64,000 nt of DNA from Hyalella azteca (Eukaryota; Arthropoda; Malacostraca; Amphipoda; Hyalellidae): contig NW_025944691.1 in the NCBI RefSeq assembly GCF_000764305.2, positions 248,001-312,000 on the forward strand, written 5' to 3'. Shown here in pieces: positions 10,382 through 22,845 of this stretch. The notes under the pieces were generated by a model, which saw only the letters and a program-made list of their open reading frames with translations, did no database searches and was not told where the DNA came from. Within the stretch, counting starts at the first letter, position 1, and every line of letters begins with the position of its first letter. The translations under genes were made by a program, and so were the position numbers.

Positions 10382-13075
10382 AATTATAGCTATTGCACAG
10401 GACCTAGCCTTGCACTTAAAGCATCTAATCTGTTGAAAGATTGAAGGTTCGTCTCTTTATTTCAACATTTATTGGGAAGGACGTTATATACTGCCCGATC
10501 ATGCATTATGCAGGTTAAATAAATTAAGTAAGTAAGTAAAATTAAGTAAGTGAGTAAAGTAAGTAAAATATAAGTAATTAAGTAAAATTAACTATGCAGA
10601 GTTAGCCATGAAGAGCTATGCAATGTTGTCGTAATTTTAAAATGAAAAATCGTTAGTAGCCAGGCCGTTTTAATTGGTCGACACGACAGTTGATTTATCG
10701 AGTGATAGCAGCGTGATCACTGAGATAAATTTTATCGTCCAAACATGCGAAATTAAACTGCGCAGTAAAGCTCACTAATGTCTTCTTTAGAGCGCGCACG
10801 ATAGGCGAGTTTTCTATCCGCTGAATGTCAGCGGATAGAAATCTAGTAAGTAATTAATCTAGTAATGAATGTCAGCGGATAGTAATCTAGTAATTAATTA
10901 ATCTAGTAATGAATGTCAGCGGATAGTAATCTAGTAATTAATTAATCTAGTAATGAATGTCAGCGGATAGTAATCTAGTAAGTAATTAATCTAATCATGA
11001 ATGTCAGCGGATAGTAATTGGTAGATAGCTTCATACCAATTGATGGTCATTGATTCACGCCTTTTGTTTGTCATTTATTCACATTTTTTATTATATTTAT
11101 TCATACCTTTTGGAACCTGATAATCGGCATCGAAAGTATAAACAGTGATTATCCATCGCCCTAAGATATAAATTAATCTATCAGAGGTCAGAATTCAGCA
11201 CAGATCGCACTTTAACTTCAAATATTTTATGAGTGCAAGCAGTGACCGGCGAGGGCCAATGTAACGGTGTCCTCGTTCCAGTGTACCTATTCATTACATT
11301 ATGACTTATAATTAAAATTCACATCTCGCACATCCTTACTATGGCGCAAATCGCGTGTCATGCGTGACGCACGTGCGTTGAAAATTATTACAAAATCATC
11401 AAACTTGCCGCACAAGATTTACAAGAGGGCTGTCCCAGTGCCAAAGCGGTGAATCGACTTGCCTTACTGTATAACTTGGTTAAGCGACTTTACATAAAGA
11501 TTTTCAACAGTAACAGTTGAAAGAAATGTCATTGATTCTCGTAAAGTGATGAATATAATAGATGAATTGAACGCAAAGTCGAAAAGTATGACATATTCTG
11601 ATGTAGTCATATTCAATAAACAGGCGATTGAGAGACAGCCACAAGATTACATGCGAACTTTTAAGAAGAGTAGACAATTTGCTCAGACAATCTCAATTAG
11701 CTCCTTTGTTACATAATTCAGTTTTAACAATATCAAACACTTTATTGAATGCATTAATTGATATGCATGAAGTATCATGAAGTAGTTGAAATCATTTTTC
11801 AAATTACCGATTCTTTTTAAACAATCGGGATGATCAGCGAACTGATCAAACATAACAAAGGTAAGATCGAATTGAATATTATCATTATCTGATTTGATAT
11901 AGATTGCTCATTTAATCTGAGCGTTTCAGTGCAAAAGTGTATAATATAAACATGCAACATGTTTTGTCGATCATTCATATAACATCACAAATTTTTATAC
12001 TGCTGCCCCAACAAATGAGAGCTCCTTCAGAAATTTCAGAATTAGCCATCATATGGAGGCATCGACGGATGCGTGGAGCATTATAATTAAGAAAGATTCT
12101 TGCGAAGACTCGCAAGATTCGCACCGCATGCCGACGCCGAACGCGCACGTTTTGTTTTGATAAAACTAAACACTATTTTTTTCGGGACATTACACTCCAG
12201 GACATATTAACAAATTAGTCTACAAATTAAATTTAAATCAGTCGCAGGCAAATATTCAATGATATATTAAGAAATAAACTTCCATTTAAAGACGAAAACT
12301 TTAGGTAGAAATTTATAGCATATTGTATTGTTTTTAAATGATATTCAAACTAGCTTGGTAAGTGTGGAGGAATTATTTTGATAATACGTCATCATTATTG
12401 GTGGCCTTTTCAGGTCACAAAATTTATATTCGAATTCAATTAAATCAATTATAAGATTTAAACAGTTAAATTTACACTTGATTGGAGCAACCATCATTAG
12501 GTATAATAATGACGTAATATATCATGGTAAAAAGGCAGTTTTCTCAGTTATCATCAAGAAAATAGATTTTCTTTTCAATGGAGAACAACCTATGATTTAT
12601 GTTGATTTTTTTCTGCCTTTAATTTTTGTTCCCGTGTACAGTAAGTCACATCAATGAGAAATTTTGTTAACATTATGCTTATTTCAGAATTGCAATTGGG
12701 AAACTAGAAACACCACCACCACGCCATTTTTTTGGGAAAAATGTAGCCCGTATGTGTTTCAAGCCAAATAATTTCCTTAAGCAAATCGATGCTCACTCAT
12801 TCACTGCACACTACGAAACACTATTTTCATTAAAAATTATTTTATTATAGCTGTAAATTATTTCAGCCTGCCCACAAGGAACCGTGTTACTCCGCCTCAC
12901 ATCGTCTCGGCACTGCAAGTTTGGTAGCCGGCACTCTAGCCCCCGCTGCCCAGGCAGGTTCACTCTGGCCCGTTAGATAACCCAGTTCACTGCAGACCCA
13001 GACGAATTATATTCATGAGATCGTTTTTATAAAGGCATGGGCTGGCCGGGTAGGCGCAAAACACTCCTGGATTAG
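10382..13075. other. Upstream region of gene B / spacer to gene C
   Basis: Contains a (aagta)n-like stretch at 10525-10590 and a 44-bp array at 10815-11020 (unit includes gaatgtcagcggatagtaat). The rest is AT-rich with no recognisable gene. Gene B's promoter should lie just above 10381, but no core element could be called. Confidence 0.5.
10815..11020. repeat. 44-bp tandem repeat
   Basis: About five units containing gaatgtcagcggatagtaat and ctagtaattaattaatctag, 0.4 kb upstream of gene B. Confidence 0.85.
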
Positions 13076-13099
13076 TTGATGACACGTCTGCAGAGATGT

Positions 13100-13490
13100 G
13101 AACACCTCCTCCCACTGCTCTGATAGCTCTGATTACTCTGACTGCACTAACTACTCTGAATGCACTAACTACTCTGAATGCACTAACTACTCTGACTGAA
13201 TTACTGCACTGACTGCACTAACTACCCTGACTGCACTAACTGCTCTGACTGCACTAACTACTCTGACTGCACTAACTACTCTGACTGCACTAACTACTCT
13301 GACTGCACTTAATTACTGCTCTGACTGCACTAACTACTCTGACTGCACTAACTGCTCTGGCTGCACTAACTACTCTGGCTGCACTGACTACTCTGACTGC
13401 ACTAACTACTCTGACTGCACTAACTACTCTGACTGCACTAACTACTCTGACTGCACTAACTACTCTGACTGCACTAACTACTCTGTTGCT
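13100..13490. repeat. 18-bp minisatellite (actgcactaactactctg)
   Basis: More than twenty near-perfect copies of actgcactaactactctg with point variants (gctctg, aatgca). No coding frame of interest. It lies between genes B and C. Confidence 0.92.
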
Positions 13491-14029
13491 ATTGTATGAA
13501 TAATAATTAACAAACTTTAAATGAATATTATAACTTAGAGGTATTATTGATTTTTCATTTTAATAATAAGCTGTTATGGGCAATACAGTGTGAAAAATTA
13601 TTACTGAAAGGAAGAATGAACCCAGATATAAGATGAATATCTATACATTACAATTAAAATAAAAATAGATGAGCGAGAGCATCATCAATAACCAAAAAGC
13701 GTTTCACCGAAGGATGCGTTGTCCAGCCGATAATAACCAAATATCAAACAGATTAAATCTGTGCACTCCGATCGCGACCTAAATTTATCATCAATCAATA
13801 TAAATCAAATTTATCAATTTGATTAATATTTATCAATTATCCCTATAATCAGAGCTGTCAAAACGGACACTAAGCAGATGGATATGTTATCAGAAAATTT
13901 TTGGTTCATTCATGTACAATAATTAATGAGTAAATCGAGTGAATGTCTTTCGGGGTTACCTCGCTTGGATATCGGAACGAGGCTCGGATGAGCTATGATG
14001 ATGTCCAATAGTATAGTATAGTATAGTAT

Positions 14030-14530
14030 CTTCGGCATTAAATAAATAGGCCTGGATAGGCCTGTCGCCGATTCTTGTACACTGTTAGAAAAAACGGTGA
14101 AAAAACGGTCCCACTGGCGTTCTAGTGGCCGGTGGCCCCGTGAAAATAAACTGTTTCGCCGTTTTTATCAGATGTTTTACGGATTTCTAGTGTTAAATTA
14201 GAATAAAAACGGCGACACGGTGTTTCTTTCACGTGCTGAACGGCCACTGAAACGCCGGTATAATACCGTTAACGGTAATTTTTCTAACAGTGTACTTTTC
14301 TTGACTAGACTGGCCTTACGGACGGTAGATTTAAAATCGCTTCTAGAAATCAGATGTTCCGTAGGGTACGATGAGCATCTCTACGTATAGATATACGAGT
14401 TAAAAGTTATTATCTGGGGGATATCTGCTTGAAAGAATAACTGAAGTGAATAATTATAGGCTGATTCGAGTTGAAGGTGTCCCCCTCTGTGTGCGATGTT
14501 AAGAATCGGCGACAGGCCTACGGCCTAATA
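14030..14530. mobile_element. Nested inverted-repeat elements
   Basis: An outer element is bounded by inverted copies of ggcctgtcgccgattctt (14059-14076 and about 14502-14519). Inside it lies a 213-bp element, 14080-14292, with terminal inverted repeats cactgttagaaaaa / tttttctaacagtg, flanked by TA on both sides (possible target duplication). Copies of the outer end recur at 15232-15256 and 25245-25272. Non-coding, so MITE-like. Superfamily not assigned. Confidence 0.7.
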
Positions 14531-14543
14531 ACGCTGAAACCGC

Positions 14544-14546
<3 letters not shown>

Positions 14547-14586
<40 letters not shown>

Positions 14587-14635
14587 ATTATTATTATTAT
14601 CATTATTAATATTATTTTTATTATTTTTATTATTG
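14547..14635. repeat. (ATT)n microsatellite
   Basis: Trinucleotide ATT run, interrupted, directly after the nested inverted-repeat element. Confidence 0.95.
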
Positions 14636-14639
14636 TAAG

Positions 14640-16970
14640 TTTGGAATGTAGTTTAGGATCCTAAAAATCCAATTACTACGTCGACAGGTGAAATTTTTCG
14701 TTCAGGTCGCTGACGCTGTGTAGAAAAAAATTGACACTATATGAAATTGGTTTGTATTTGAGTAAACCCTTTGTTAGGTCATTATTGCCATTTTTAATCC
14801 TAATCCTGGAAAACTTAATTATTTATACAATTAAACTTAAAAGTCATGAGTTGAAATGAATTTATTTATGGAATATTTTAGCCCCCCAAATATTTCTCTT
14901 TGTTTTGAGAATAAAAAATTATTTTTACCGTAAACTGATATAAAAACATAAGTTCATTTGGATAAAGTGTAGACAAATCCTAGGCCTCATCGAAAAAGCT
15001 TCATGAGTAGAACTTTTTTCAGCCAAAAATCCACAATTACTAGCTCTGTATGAAATTGATGTCTTTTTTATTTTACTTTCAAGAACAAATAAATCAATTT
15101 GTACCTCTCATTGAGTAGCGAGGGGTGATTGATCCTCTCCACTAAATTGATCCTCCTCTCATCATTGAATCACCAGACGTAACACAACATAACATAACAT
15201 AGTGATGTCGGCGCTGAAGTGTAGGCCTGATGTGGCCTGTCGCCGATTCTTTTACTTTTCGTGCCTTGTTCATAGATCTAAACTCGTATCATTTGATCGG
15301 ATCTTTTCATGACTGACGATAGTTTGAAGTAGCTACTAGCTAGACTTCCACCGGGTTCAATATGGTGCTAGGCATTTCAAATCTGAACATGTATTTTTCC
15401 ATAGCTTTATCTAGTCTGTTCTTGAACGTGTTCTGAAACTTCGAAGCGTACTCTGAATTCTGTGTCCCGTTTAAAATAAAATTTTTCTTAATTATGATTT
15501 ACTGTCCCTATGGTGGAGGAAAATATTTAAAAATACCAATATATAAACAATTGGTATTAATATTTCTGGACCCGTTTTCGTGCCTAAAACACAATCCGCC
15601 GTCATTAACGACGCTGTGTTGCAGTTGCAGCACAAAGATGCGATACAATTATGCCATTTAATCAAGTGTGGTTACATTTAATATTCATTTAATATTATTA
15701 TTAAATGAATATTATTTAATATTATTATTAATTTACATTTAAAATTATTAATATTTATTTAATAATATATATGTGGTTACATTTAACATTCAGCTGATCT
15801 TGCCGAACTAGTTGGCATGCTCGGGTACGGACCGCGTTCTTAAATAATGACCTCACGTTTGAATGAACCTGAGAGTCGGAATCGCGACAACGTCGAATTC
15901 CGACGTGGTCATTTTTGTTACTAATTTCAAAGGGTTTCTACTGAATGAGATTTTCCTATAGACCGTTTAACAGAGAAATTACAACGAAACTAGGATCAGT
16001 CCGCGTGTAATGTGCACATCATGCAATCCAAACCAAGCAGAGTCGAAGTGCAACATTCAACGTTAAGGCAGAAAACGATATGCCAAGTCTTAATAAGTTT
16101 AATAGAACCGTTACTGTAGTGGAATAAAAAAAACAACGAATAAGATCAATTGTTTCAAGTGGGCTAACACTGATAATTAAATTGATGCACAATGTGAAAA
16201 ATCCAGCCGTTATGGCTGAACATAAAATAAGTTAAATTTTTTTCACCAATTTCTGCCGTTGAGAAAACGTGTCTGAATAACATTTACATTAAAGATAACA
16301 TTCATACAAAGTTTGATACTTTTCAACACGAAAATGACGAATAAATTTTGACATGAGGATCTTTATTTATTAATTAAGATTATGAAATAGTAAATTTATA
16401 TTCAATTGAATAAATAATGTATTAGTATACTAATTATCAGTCGGCATATGCCAGGCTCATGACGGATTGCCATCAATCTTTGATGTATTTGAGCTTAGTT
16501 TTACAATTTCATTCATCAAAAGTTTCATATGATGAAAAATTATTGCCATAGAATTATAATCCCAACAATTATGGCTAAGGTGAAAAGTATTGTTAATTTC
16601 CCCGTTAAAATAACTAATAATGCCCAGAAACTTCGATTTCATCAATTTTTCCATCTCCAATTGTCCTCGATCACTGGCGTTCACAACTTATTTCAAGTTC
16701 ACAACTTATTTATTTCATAATAAAAATGTCTGCATTCAAGACAACATAACGACCGAGATTACACTTTCTCGCAGAATCCTTTCATTAAGAAATGTACAAA
16801 TAACAATAGGTTTTTTCTAACAAACAAACCTAAGAAGAACTAGAACGCAAGGCAAACATCTACACAGAAAAGTAATGCGAATGATAATGAACGTATGAAA
16901 TTTGCATGAGATACTCTTGAGTTAGGTACAAAAATTATATTATTAAAAAAATTCAAAATATTTTGATGTA
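14640..16970. other. Spacer 3' of gene C
   Basis: AT-rich. Contains one more copy of the ggcctgtcgccgattctt end at about 15235 and AT-rich simple repeats near 15680-15770. No gene recognised. Confidence 0.5.
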
Positions 16971-16974
16971 CTAC

Positions 16975-17545
16975 ACTAAGAAATGTATTGAAGTCAGTTT
17001 CAAGTTTAGGAAAGAGCTAAAGAACTGCGACGGTTTCATTTTAATGTAATACACAGTGAATATTTACGAGATGCACTAAAATCAGTGTAAAGTTAACCAT
17101 CGATCTGAGGAACTGTCACTCTTTAATTTTAATATTATACACAATTAAGTTCCATTAGAGGCACTAAAGTCAATTTCATGTTAAGTAGTGAGCTAAGGAA
17201 CTGCCACTTTTTAATTTTAATGTAATACACAATTTTGTTCCATTATAGCGGCATTTAAGTTAATTTCATGTTAAGTAGGGAGCTAAGGAACTGCCACACT
17301 TTAATTTTAATGTAGTACTCAATTAGGCTCCATTGGAGGCATTTAAGTCAATTTCATGTTGTGTAATGAGCTCAGAAACTGCCACACCTTAATTGTAATG
17401 TAATACACAACTAAGTTCCATTAGAGGCATTAAGTCAATTTCATGTTAAGAACTACCACTCTTTAATTTTAATGTATTACACAATTAAGTTCAATTAGAG
17501 GCATTTAAGTTAACTTCATGTTAAGTAGTGAGCTAAGGAACTGCC
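16975..17545 (-). repeat. About 78-bp minisatellite of the 3' end of gene C's last exon
   Basis: About seven units. On the minus strand each is a decayed copy of the tail encoding VWQFLSSLLNMKLT-stop plus 3' flank (aattgtgtaatacattaaaa). The unit at 17505-17545 is the genuine exon end. The array lies in the presumed 3' UTR. Confidence 0.88.
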
Positions 17546-20500
17546 ACACTTTAAGCACGGGCATATTGAGGATACTGCGCGCAGTTCTGCTGCAGGCGCC
17601 GTACTGCTCCGCGCATCCTTCCGCGCTGTACGCGTATCCTGTCGCCGACGCTGCTATCAGGCGCCAAAACAGCGAATCTTGGGACGGTTTAACCGGACCG
17701 GCTCCTTGGCTGCCAAAAATAAATATATTTAAGGTAAATTGTACTGCAATGGAGAAGTAGTGTTATGCATTTTAAAATAGAGGAATAATTTACTGAAAGC
17801 AGCATATCCTGTCGCCGACGCTGCGATCAGCCGCCAAAACAGCGAATCTTGGGACGGCTTAACCGGGCCGGCTCCTTGGCTGCCAGAAATATATATTAAA
17901 TGTAAATATACTGCAATGGAGAAGTAATGTTATGCATTTTAAAATAGAGGAGTAATTTACTGAAAGCAGCATATCCTGTCGCCGACGCTGCTATCAGCCG
18001 CCAAAAGAGCGAATCTTGGGACGGTTTAACTGGGCCGGCCCCTTGGCTGCCAGAAATATATATATTTAAGGTAAATATAATGCAATTGAGAAGTAATATT
18101 ATGCATTTTGAAATAGAGGAATATAATTTACTGAAAGCAGCATATCCTGTCGCCGACGCCGCTATCAGACGCCAAAACAGCGAATCTTGGGACGGCTTAA
18201 CCGGGCCGGCTCTTTGGCTGTCAGGAATATATATTTAAGGTAAATTATACTGCAATGGAGAAGTAATATTATGCATTTTAAAATAGAGGAGTAATTTACT
18301 GAAAGCAGCATATCCTGTCGCCGACGCTGCTATCAGCCGCCAAAACAACGAATCTTGGGACGGCTTAACTGGGCCGGTTCTTTGGCTGTCGGAAATTTAT
18401 ATATTTAAGGTAAATATACTGCAATGGAGAAGTAATATTGTGCATTTTGAAATAGAAGGAATGATTTACTGCAAACATAATCCTTTGGCGCGACACGCTC
18501 TTTATATATTCGCATCGGGTATCTGACGATGAATGAAGGTTGAATTAATTAAGTGTTATTCGTTGAATCATCGTTGATTAAACGTTGTTTCATCGTAGAA
18601 TAGTATTACTGTGTAACTAACAAGTTTTGCTTCAATTTTCAGCTTCCTGGTATAAAATCGTTAATGGAGTCTTTTAGAATTCTTTGGAAAATTCATTGCG
18701 CACAAAGTTGTTGCATGTTGACATTGTTGCGGACTTACTGAATAACTATCTTAACTCATCATGCATTAGGAATTATTGTTATCGAATTAAAAAAAATATA
18801 TCTATTTACCTAATATATCTATTTAATATCTATTTACCTAATTTAGAGCCCAATTTTTACGGTATTTCCCGTACTTAGAAATAACAGCCCACTCCAATTC
18901 AAAAAACATACTATTTTTTATCCATACTGTCTACAATCGTTTCATTATTGTCTATATATACATAAAATAATTAAATCTAACCTGAGTTCTCTGAGCACCA
19001 CCGTGGAAAATGGAGAGAAGGCATCAGGCTCGGCAGCCAACTCGCACACCAGTCGCTCCTGACACACCACCATTGGCACCTGAGATTACAACAAAAAATA
19101 CAATTTTTGTAAAAAAAAATCACAATTCCGACATAAAACTTGAAGACTATATAGAGAAGATAATATATTTAGAACTATGGAGACCGAACAGCCAATATAC
19201 AAGAGATAATATATTCTGATCTATGGAGACGGAACAGCCTATATAAAAAAATAATATATTCAGATCTATGGAGACCGAACGGCCTATATAGAAGATATAA
19301 TATATTTTGATCTATGGAGACTGAACAGCCTATATACAAGAGATAATATATTCTGATCTATGGAGACTAAAAAGAGATATTGCTCTTGAGTCAGTCACTC
19401 TTACCCCCTTCTTCCAGTCATGGGCTTGTGGAAGTGTAAATAAAGCGTACTAAAATACTTGAATGAGAGTAAAATATATATCAACTCGAGTAGCATTATA
19501 TCGTTAAAAAGTAATAAAATTTTCAGGCAAGCGAATAAATCACCAATAGTTCAAAAAAGTTTTGCTTCGTTACGCAATCAAAATCTGCTCATAAAGTTTA
19601 TTAGCATATCATAATTACTATAAGCACGCGAAGTATAATATTTTTCATAGCTATTCTTTAATACTGCAACATCAGGGAATCAAACTGTAATGTTTTTTAC
19701 ATAAATCCCGCTAAAAATCATTACTGAAACCTCACTTTAAGAGTGTCAAAGTAGCTCTCCAGTCTAGTCAGCTCGTGGTCATAGGCAGGCTCCCAGAAGA
19801 GGTCCTCAGGATACTCAAAATCCAGCAGCCGCTCGTCTGGAGCTGCCTCCCCCAGGGCGCGCGGTGTGGTGTCTACCAGCGTGGGCAGGGCGATAGAAAT
19901 GGGGATCCCGGTGATGAAACCTGCCGTAACAAAGGTGAACTGAGGGACCTTAGGGTACGCACACAGTGAAAGCAGGTTGCCAGCGTGCTGGTTACCTGCT
20001 CAGGCTGGCGCCTGAAACCATAGAATACAGAAGCCTATTCGTACAGGTTTTCACTGTGAACACTTACATTATTATCCTATGTTCATTCTTGTGGCAGGTT
20101 GGAGCAGGTTGCCCGCGCGGGCAAACCTGCTTTCACTGTGTGCGTACCCTATATAAGTAAGGTAATCCTATAAAAGTGCGATAAAGATCGTCGTAACAGT
20201 AGTTAACTGAGGGACCAAATGTGGTAAAATGCTACGAAAGTATGATAAATATCGCCGTAACAAGAGTAAACTGAGGGACCCAAGTATGGTAAAATATAAC
20301 AAAGGTATGATAAAGATCGCCGTAACAGGAGTAAAACGAGGGCCCTAAGCAAGGTAAAATCCTATATAGATATGATTAAGATCGTCGTAACAGAAGTAAA
20401 CTGAGGGACCTATGTGAAGTCCCACAAGGGACAATAAAACTGCAGTAACAGCTGTAAACTGAAGAAATAAAGTACGTTAACTGCTTCAAGTGCATGATGA

Positions 20501-21751
20501 AACCTGGCGTGACAAGAGTAAACCGAGAGACTGAAGCATGTTAAAGTCCTGCAGAGGTACGATGAAGACTGCAAAGACTGCTGGTACGGAAAAAAGTGAG
20601 GGATTACAGTACGTTAAAACACTACAAGTGCATGATAAAGATAGGTTATACTGGAATAACATGACGAATAAAAAGTTCGTTAACATGTTTACACCGAAGT
20701 GGTACATATGCGTACTACGAATTTTATTTCTCCATCACGTAGTGGTACATAAATCAGGGTTGCCAGATGGCCAAAAATGGCCAAGTCTGCGAACAACTGG
20801 TGCGTTAATAACTGTTGCGTTAATAACTGGTTCGTTAATAACTGGTGCGTTAATAACTGGTGCGTTAATAACTGGTGCGTTAATAACTGGTGCGTTAATA
20901 ACTGGTGCGTTAATAACTGGTGCGTTAGGATTACTTGTCAAAAACTCGCCTATAAAAATGGTGCACCAGGATTCCTTGTCACGTGGTCTCACCTATGAAA
21001 ACAGGTGCGTCAAGATAAGATTTCTTGTCAGATGGACTCACTTATGAGAACTGGTGCGTCAAGATTTCTTGCCAGGTGAATTCACTTAAAAGAACTGGTG
21101 CATTAGGATAAATTGTCAGATGGACTCACCTATAAGAACTGGTGCATTGGGATAAATTGTCAGGTGGACTCACCTATAAGAACTGGTGCATCAGGATAAT
21201 TTATCTGGTATAGACTCACCTATAAGAACTGGTGCATCTGGATAAATTGTCAGATGGACCAACCTATGAGAACTGGTGCGTCAGGATTTCTTTTCAAGTG
21301 GTCTCACCAATAAGAACTGGTGCATCAGGATAAATTGTCAGATGGACTCACCTATAAGAACTGGTGCGTCAATATTTCTTGTCAGGTGGACTGACCTATA
21401 AGAACTGGTGCGTCATGATTACATATCAGGTGGACTCACCTATAAGAACTAGTGCGTCAAGATTACATATCAGGTGGACTCACCTATGAGAACTGGTGCG
21501 TCAGGATAAATTGTCAGTTGTACTAACCTATAAGAACTGGTGCATTAGGATAAATTGTCTGATGGACTCACCTATAAGAACTGGAGCGTCAAGATTTTTT
21601 GTCAGGTGGACCCACCTATAAGAACTGGTGCGTCAGGATTCCAAAAGAAGAAGGATCTTTTGGACCTGGTGTGTGCCTGGTTCTCGGTTCTCGCGCACAA
21701 AGGCAGCACCAACAGCACCACCAGTACGGCAATCCTCAGAATGCGACACAT
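17505..21751 (-). CDS. DM4_12-like secreted protein, gene C (complete, 4 exons)
   Basis: Minus-strand exons: 21751-21616, 19920-19736, 19079-18982, 17709-17505 (136, 185, 98, 205 nt; phases 1, 0, 2), 207 aa. ATG at 21751-21749 starts a strong signal peptide (MCRILRIAVLVVLLVLPLC). Then comes RSKR followed by SFFFWNPDAPVLIG. Exon 2 encodes GFITGIPISIALPTLVDTT and FEYPEDLFWEPAYDHEL. Exon 3 has CQERLVCE (C-x5-C-E). Exon 4 begins QGAGPVKPSQDSLFWRLIAA and includes AEGCAEQYGAC. Donors are gtgggt, gtgagg and gttaga; acceptors gccgtaacaaag region cag, ctcag/cag and ggcag. Paralogue of genes A and B. Exon 1's donor, exon 2's acceptor, exon 4's acceptor and exon 4's end all lie in tandem arrays. Predicted secreted protein with a pro-region cut after RSKR; function unknown. 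Confidence 0.85.
17705..18480 (-). repeat. About 172-bp repeat of gene C exon 4's acceptor and 5' half
   Basis: Four extra units upstream (transcript sense) of true exon 4, with acceptor-like ctggcag or ctgtcag near 17880, 18055, 18226 and 18397. Each carries about 83 nt encoding a close copy of the GPVKPSQDSLFWRLIAASAT segment. They then diverge to GYAAFSK and an intron-like tail containing tattactgcaatggagaag in plus sense. The true exon continues instead to AYSAEGC. Units are highly similar, so amplification looks recent. Confidence 0.9.
19130..19400 (-). repeat. About 63-bp repeats in gene C intron 2
   Basis: Four units with tctatggagaccgaacagcc and tatatacaagagataatata, starting about 60 nt upstream of the exon 3 acceptor (19080-19082). 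They do not include exon sequence. Confidence 0.85.
19952..20150. mobile_element. MITE-like insertion, 199 bp, in gene C intron 1
   Basis: Long terminal inverted repeats: gggtacgcacacagtgaaag plus caggttgcc at the left and the complement at the right (ends gcgtaccct at 20150), flanked by TA. Non-coding. It lies about 30 nt upstream of the exon 2 acceptor of gene C and splits that exon's acceptor-derived array. Confidence 0.88.
20160..20650 (-). repeat. About 63-bp array derived from gene C exon 2's 3' splice site
   Basis: About seven units. On the minus strand they resemble ctcagttcacctttgttacg plus gcag|GTTTCATCA, the true acceptor at 19921-19923. One unit near 20490-20515 keeps a complete acceptor and exon start (cacgccag|GTTTCATCA); others have lost the AG. 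Confidence 0.8.
20780..21620 (-). repeat. 44-bp minisatellite of gene C exon 1's 5' splice site, with a 15-bp sub-array
   Basis: About fifteen units of 44-47 bp at 20980-21620. On the minus strand each is cctgatgcaccagttcttat plus ag|gtgagtccacc, a copy of the exon 1 end (PDAPVLIG) and its donor (true boundary 21616|21615). At 20800-20930 the core is shortened to a 15-bp unit, tgcgttaataactgg, repeated about nine times. Confidence 0.93.
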
Positions 21752-21849
21752 GTTTTGCGAGGAAATCAGTTGAGAAGCTACAAGGTGTATTAAAATTTTG
21801 AAATAAAAAAATGTATAACTTAATTGTGATTTCAGTTGCGGTCAAAGTA

Positions 21850-22690
21850 CTATTTATATTAGAGAAGCTGAATTATGTAACATAAAGGAAAAAAATCGTT
21901 TCGTATTAAAATCTGCAATGAAGTAATCGGTCTTTAATCAGAATTTTTCACTAGAGCACAAATTCATCACTAACACGTTTAATTCGGAAGCTCATACTAA
22001 TTATTTAAAAATTAAATTAAATTATAAAATTATAAATTATAAAAATTTACTTAATTATATAAAATTATAATTTATTTTATGTTTTTAATTAATTATAACC
22101 CCAAAATTATAATTTATATAATTCAAAAAGCGTATTAGATGCCGTATCAATCTGCAAATTAATTAACTTCTTCCTAGGTTAAATGATTATGTTATCTCCG
22201 CTTATCTGTTCTTTGGATATAATGAGGAAATTTGCACGCTAAACTCTTTCAATTTAGCAATAAATACATAGGAAGCAATGAATAGTGTTTATTTATAACG
22301 CGATATAATGAAATACAAATATTATTACAGAATATTTAGTTGATATAAGCATGTAGCCGTCTCACTATTACCCTGCGCGATCTGAACCACTTATCATTGT
22401 CACTGAATGAATACCTCATTAAACTATATTTCAATAACGGTTCAGCATGTTCAAGTAAATACGCTTCAAAAAAATCCGTTGATCAACCATACACTTCACT
22501 GAAAAATATCTGCACAGTTTACCACAAGTGAATATTCACTCGAAAACGAAATTTTTAAAGTAACAACTGGCTGGGAAATTTTGTGCTCCAGTTGTTATTA
22601 AATTTCGAAATAAACATAGCACTGCACAGGCTTCAAAAGTGAATCGTTAACACCACATTCACTGCAAACTTAGAGTTGCAGACCTGCTAC
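21850..22690. other. Upstream region of gene C
   Basis: AT-rich, with no recognisable gene. Expected to hold gene C's promoter; no element called. Confidence 0.4.
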
Positions 22691-22709
22691 TGAAAAAACT
22701 ACCCGGAAA

Positions 22710-22845
22710 TTCTCTAATCCAAATTCTCTAATCAAAATAATTCTCTAATCAAAATAATTCTCTAATCAAAATTCTCTAATCAAAATAATTCTCTTCCAAA
22801 TTCTCTAATCGAAATAATTCTCTAATCTAAAAATTCTCTAAGGTC
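22710..22845. repeat. Short array, aattctctaatcaaaata unit
   Basis: About seven imperfect copies of aattctctaatcaaaata. Followed at 22850-23060 by a GC-richer segment without a recognised domain. Confidence 0.8.
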
